Positions 63,301 to 64,000 of a DNA stretch of 64,000 nt are shown here, in pieces; positions within the stretch are counted from its first letter, which is position 1, and every line of letters starts with the position of its first letter. The notes beneath the pieces were generated by a model. The model worked only from the letters and a program-made list of their open reading frames with translations. It searched no databases and was not told where the DNA came from. The DNA lies in the NCBI RefSeq assembly GCF_019336435.1, contig NZ_JAHWXQ010000002.1, positions 310,001 to 374,000 of the forward strand, read 5' to 3'. The position numbers were made by a program, and so were the translations under genes. This DNA comes from Pontibacter populi (GTDB lineage Bacteria > Bacteroidota > Bacteroidia > Cytophagales > Hymenobacteraceae).

Positions 63301-63733
63301 CGTTGTGTGAGTTTAAAAAATGGAAAGTAAGCAGAGGGAATCAAATAACATGTGCTTCACCAACCTGTAAAAGTGTGTTGGCAAAACGTGTAGCGCAGAT
63401 GTAAAGCAGAGGACTTGGAAACTAACTATAGTATACGTAAAGTAAACCTGAAAGCAGAAAAGCTTAAACTTCTGCTAACTACAGCCTTTTCACTCTTGAA
63501 TTCTAGCTAAAGTTCATATCTCCACTATAGGATATTTTTATAGTTGGCCGCACTTTTCATTTATAGTTTGTAAGCTCCAGAATACAAGACCCCCGGCTTG
63601 TCAGCGTTTATAACACAGACAATCCGGGGCTCTTAAAAAAAACTATAATACAACCTGTTTGGATTGAGCTATAGTTGGGCACTCACATCAAACGCCGTTT
63701 AACAGATGCACCCGAATTTCACAGGAGATTATA
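63301..63733. other. Gap between cupin and M1 peptidase genes
   Basis: No gene. It is dense in TATAGT-type words: CTATAGTT/AACTATAG near 63424 and 63671, with near matches at 63525-63565. A hairpin lies at 63588-63632. Confidence 0.4.
63588..63632 (-). terminator. Hairpin, probably after the M1 peptidase gene
   Basis: GACCCCCGGCTTGTC and GACAATCCGGGGCTC pair with one or two mismatches around a 15-base loop. The M1 peptidase gene ends about 100 bases away on the minus strand. A long run of A after the far arm could act as a T-run for the opposite direction. Confidence 0.55.
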
Positions 63734-64000
63734 TTACCTCTCAGTGATAGCAGTCTCTATATAAAAATCAGGGCTAACTTTTACGACAGCATTTTTCTTC
63801 CGGGTCTTCAGTTCCTTCCATTCAGCAGTCGGTTCCAGCCATTGTTCCTTTCCGTTTACCAGTACTTTTACAGGCATATCAAAACCGGGCACCACATTGC
63901 TCCATCTATAGTTCAGCTTTTTGCCTGACACCTGGTACTCCAGTTTCGGAATGCGCACATCGCGCAAGTACTGGTCAAAGAATGGTTTCAGGTCGCGCCC
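63734..64000 (-). CDS. M1-family metallopeptidase, C-terminal part (runs off window)
   Basis: The last 88 residues or so of an aminopeptidase-N-like M1 peptidase. The window ends inside the gene; reading from the edge gives RDLKPFFDQYLRDVRIPKLE followed by YQVSGKKLNYRWSNVVPGF, then MPVKVLVNGKEQWLEP and a C-terminal ETAITER. The FFDQYLR and LEY..S.KKLNYRW patterns are typical of the C-terminal domain of Bacteroidota M1 peptidases. The HExxH catalytic site would lie outside the window. No conclusion about activity is possible. Confidence 0.75.
   Translation of the reverse strand, partial: GRDLKPFFDQYLRDVRIPKLEYQVSGKKLNYRWSNVVPGFDMPVKVLVNGKEQWLEPTAEWKELKTRKKNAVVKVSPDFYIETAITER

Larger units (their letters stand above)
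26299..63906. repeat. Over-represented octamer CTATAGTT/AACTATAG
   Basis: Reading by eye I count about 37 copies of CTATAGTT or AACTATAG here, in genes and between them, against about 3 (6720-6727, 14503-14510, 21829-21836) in the first 26 kb. The exact palindrome AACTATAGTT is at 29961, 39622, 43860, 52187, 60765 and 62209. A given octamer on both strands would be expected about twice by chance in 64 kb. Confidence 0.75.

Overview
The window looks like chromosomal DNA of a Bacteroidota species, most likely order Cytophagales and near Pontibacter/Hymenobacter. The support is: proteins with type IX secretion (T9SS) C-terminal sorting domains, TAnnTTTG-type -7 promoter boxes, few Shine-Dalgarno sequences, many short-signal lipoproteins, TonB-like, CarbopepD_reg and DUF3570/DUF4266 proteins, two GH92 glycosidases and SulP transporters. 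The genus is inferred from protein style, not from a marker gene. I see no rRNA, tRNA, CRISPR array, integrase or intact insertion sequence.

Layout. 0-12 kb: an XRE/S24-like regulator with a PLD nuclease, then a minus-strand run of secreted proteins including a roughly 1,660-residue T9SS cargo. 12-17 kb: a TetR gene with two operators controlling a small membrane pair, exonuclease III, a MATE exporter and gene relics. 17.5-26 kb: DUF6340 lipoprotein, acetyltransferase plus hydrolase opposite an AraC regulator, STAS-like protein and a frameshifted relative, sensor kinase, esterase lipoprotein. 26-31.5 kb: a TatA gene and two Tat-type ferritin-like proteins bracketed by two related ECF sigma/anti-sigma pairs. 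32.6-41.6 kb: an oxidation cluster (sugar dehydrogenase-like lipoprotein, SDR, hydrolase, cupin, lactonase, di-haem cytochrome) and a T9SS phytase. 42-47 kb: two PAP2 phosphatases and a thioredoxin/ApbE/DUF4266/DUF3570 operon that looks like an extracytoplasmic flavin redox module. 47-55.4 kb: VOC dioxygenase, two SulP transporters, arylsulfatase, bile-acid-symporter-type carrier. 55.6-64 kb: DUF2231-Rieske fusion, RluF-type pseudouridine synthase, two convergent GH92 enzymes, secreted cupin and the end of an M1 peptidase.

Two signals run across genes. First, a previously unfamiliar repeat of about 75-130 bp occurs five times between 1.7 and 31.8 kb, always on the plus strand: a fixed 36-nt hairpin module, then a terminator-like hairpin, then (in most copies) an inverted arm. 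Second, the octamer CTATAGTT/AACTATAG is very common from about 26 kb onward (about 37 seen by eye) but rare before it (about 3), and its palindromic 10-mer AACTATAGTT appears six times, all after 29.9 kb. Several gene ends carry unusually long perfect hairpins (25, 27 and 32 bp arms).

The best candidates for an under-described system are the flavinylation operon (43.05-46.95 kb), the Tat/ferritin-like cluster with its paired sigma switches (26.1-31.5 kb), and the dispersed structured repeat. All identifications are by reading motifs; no database search was possible.
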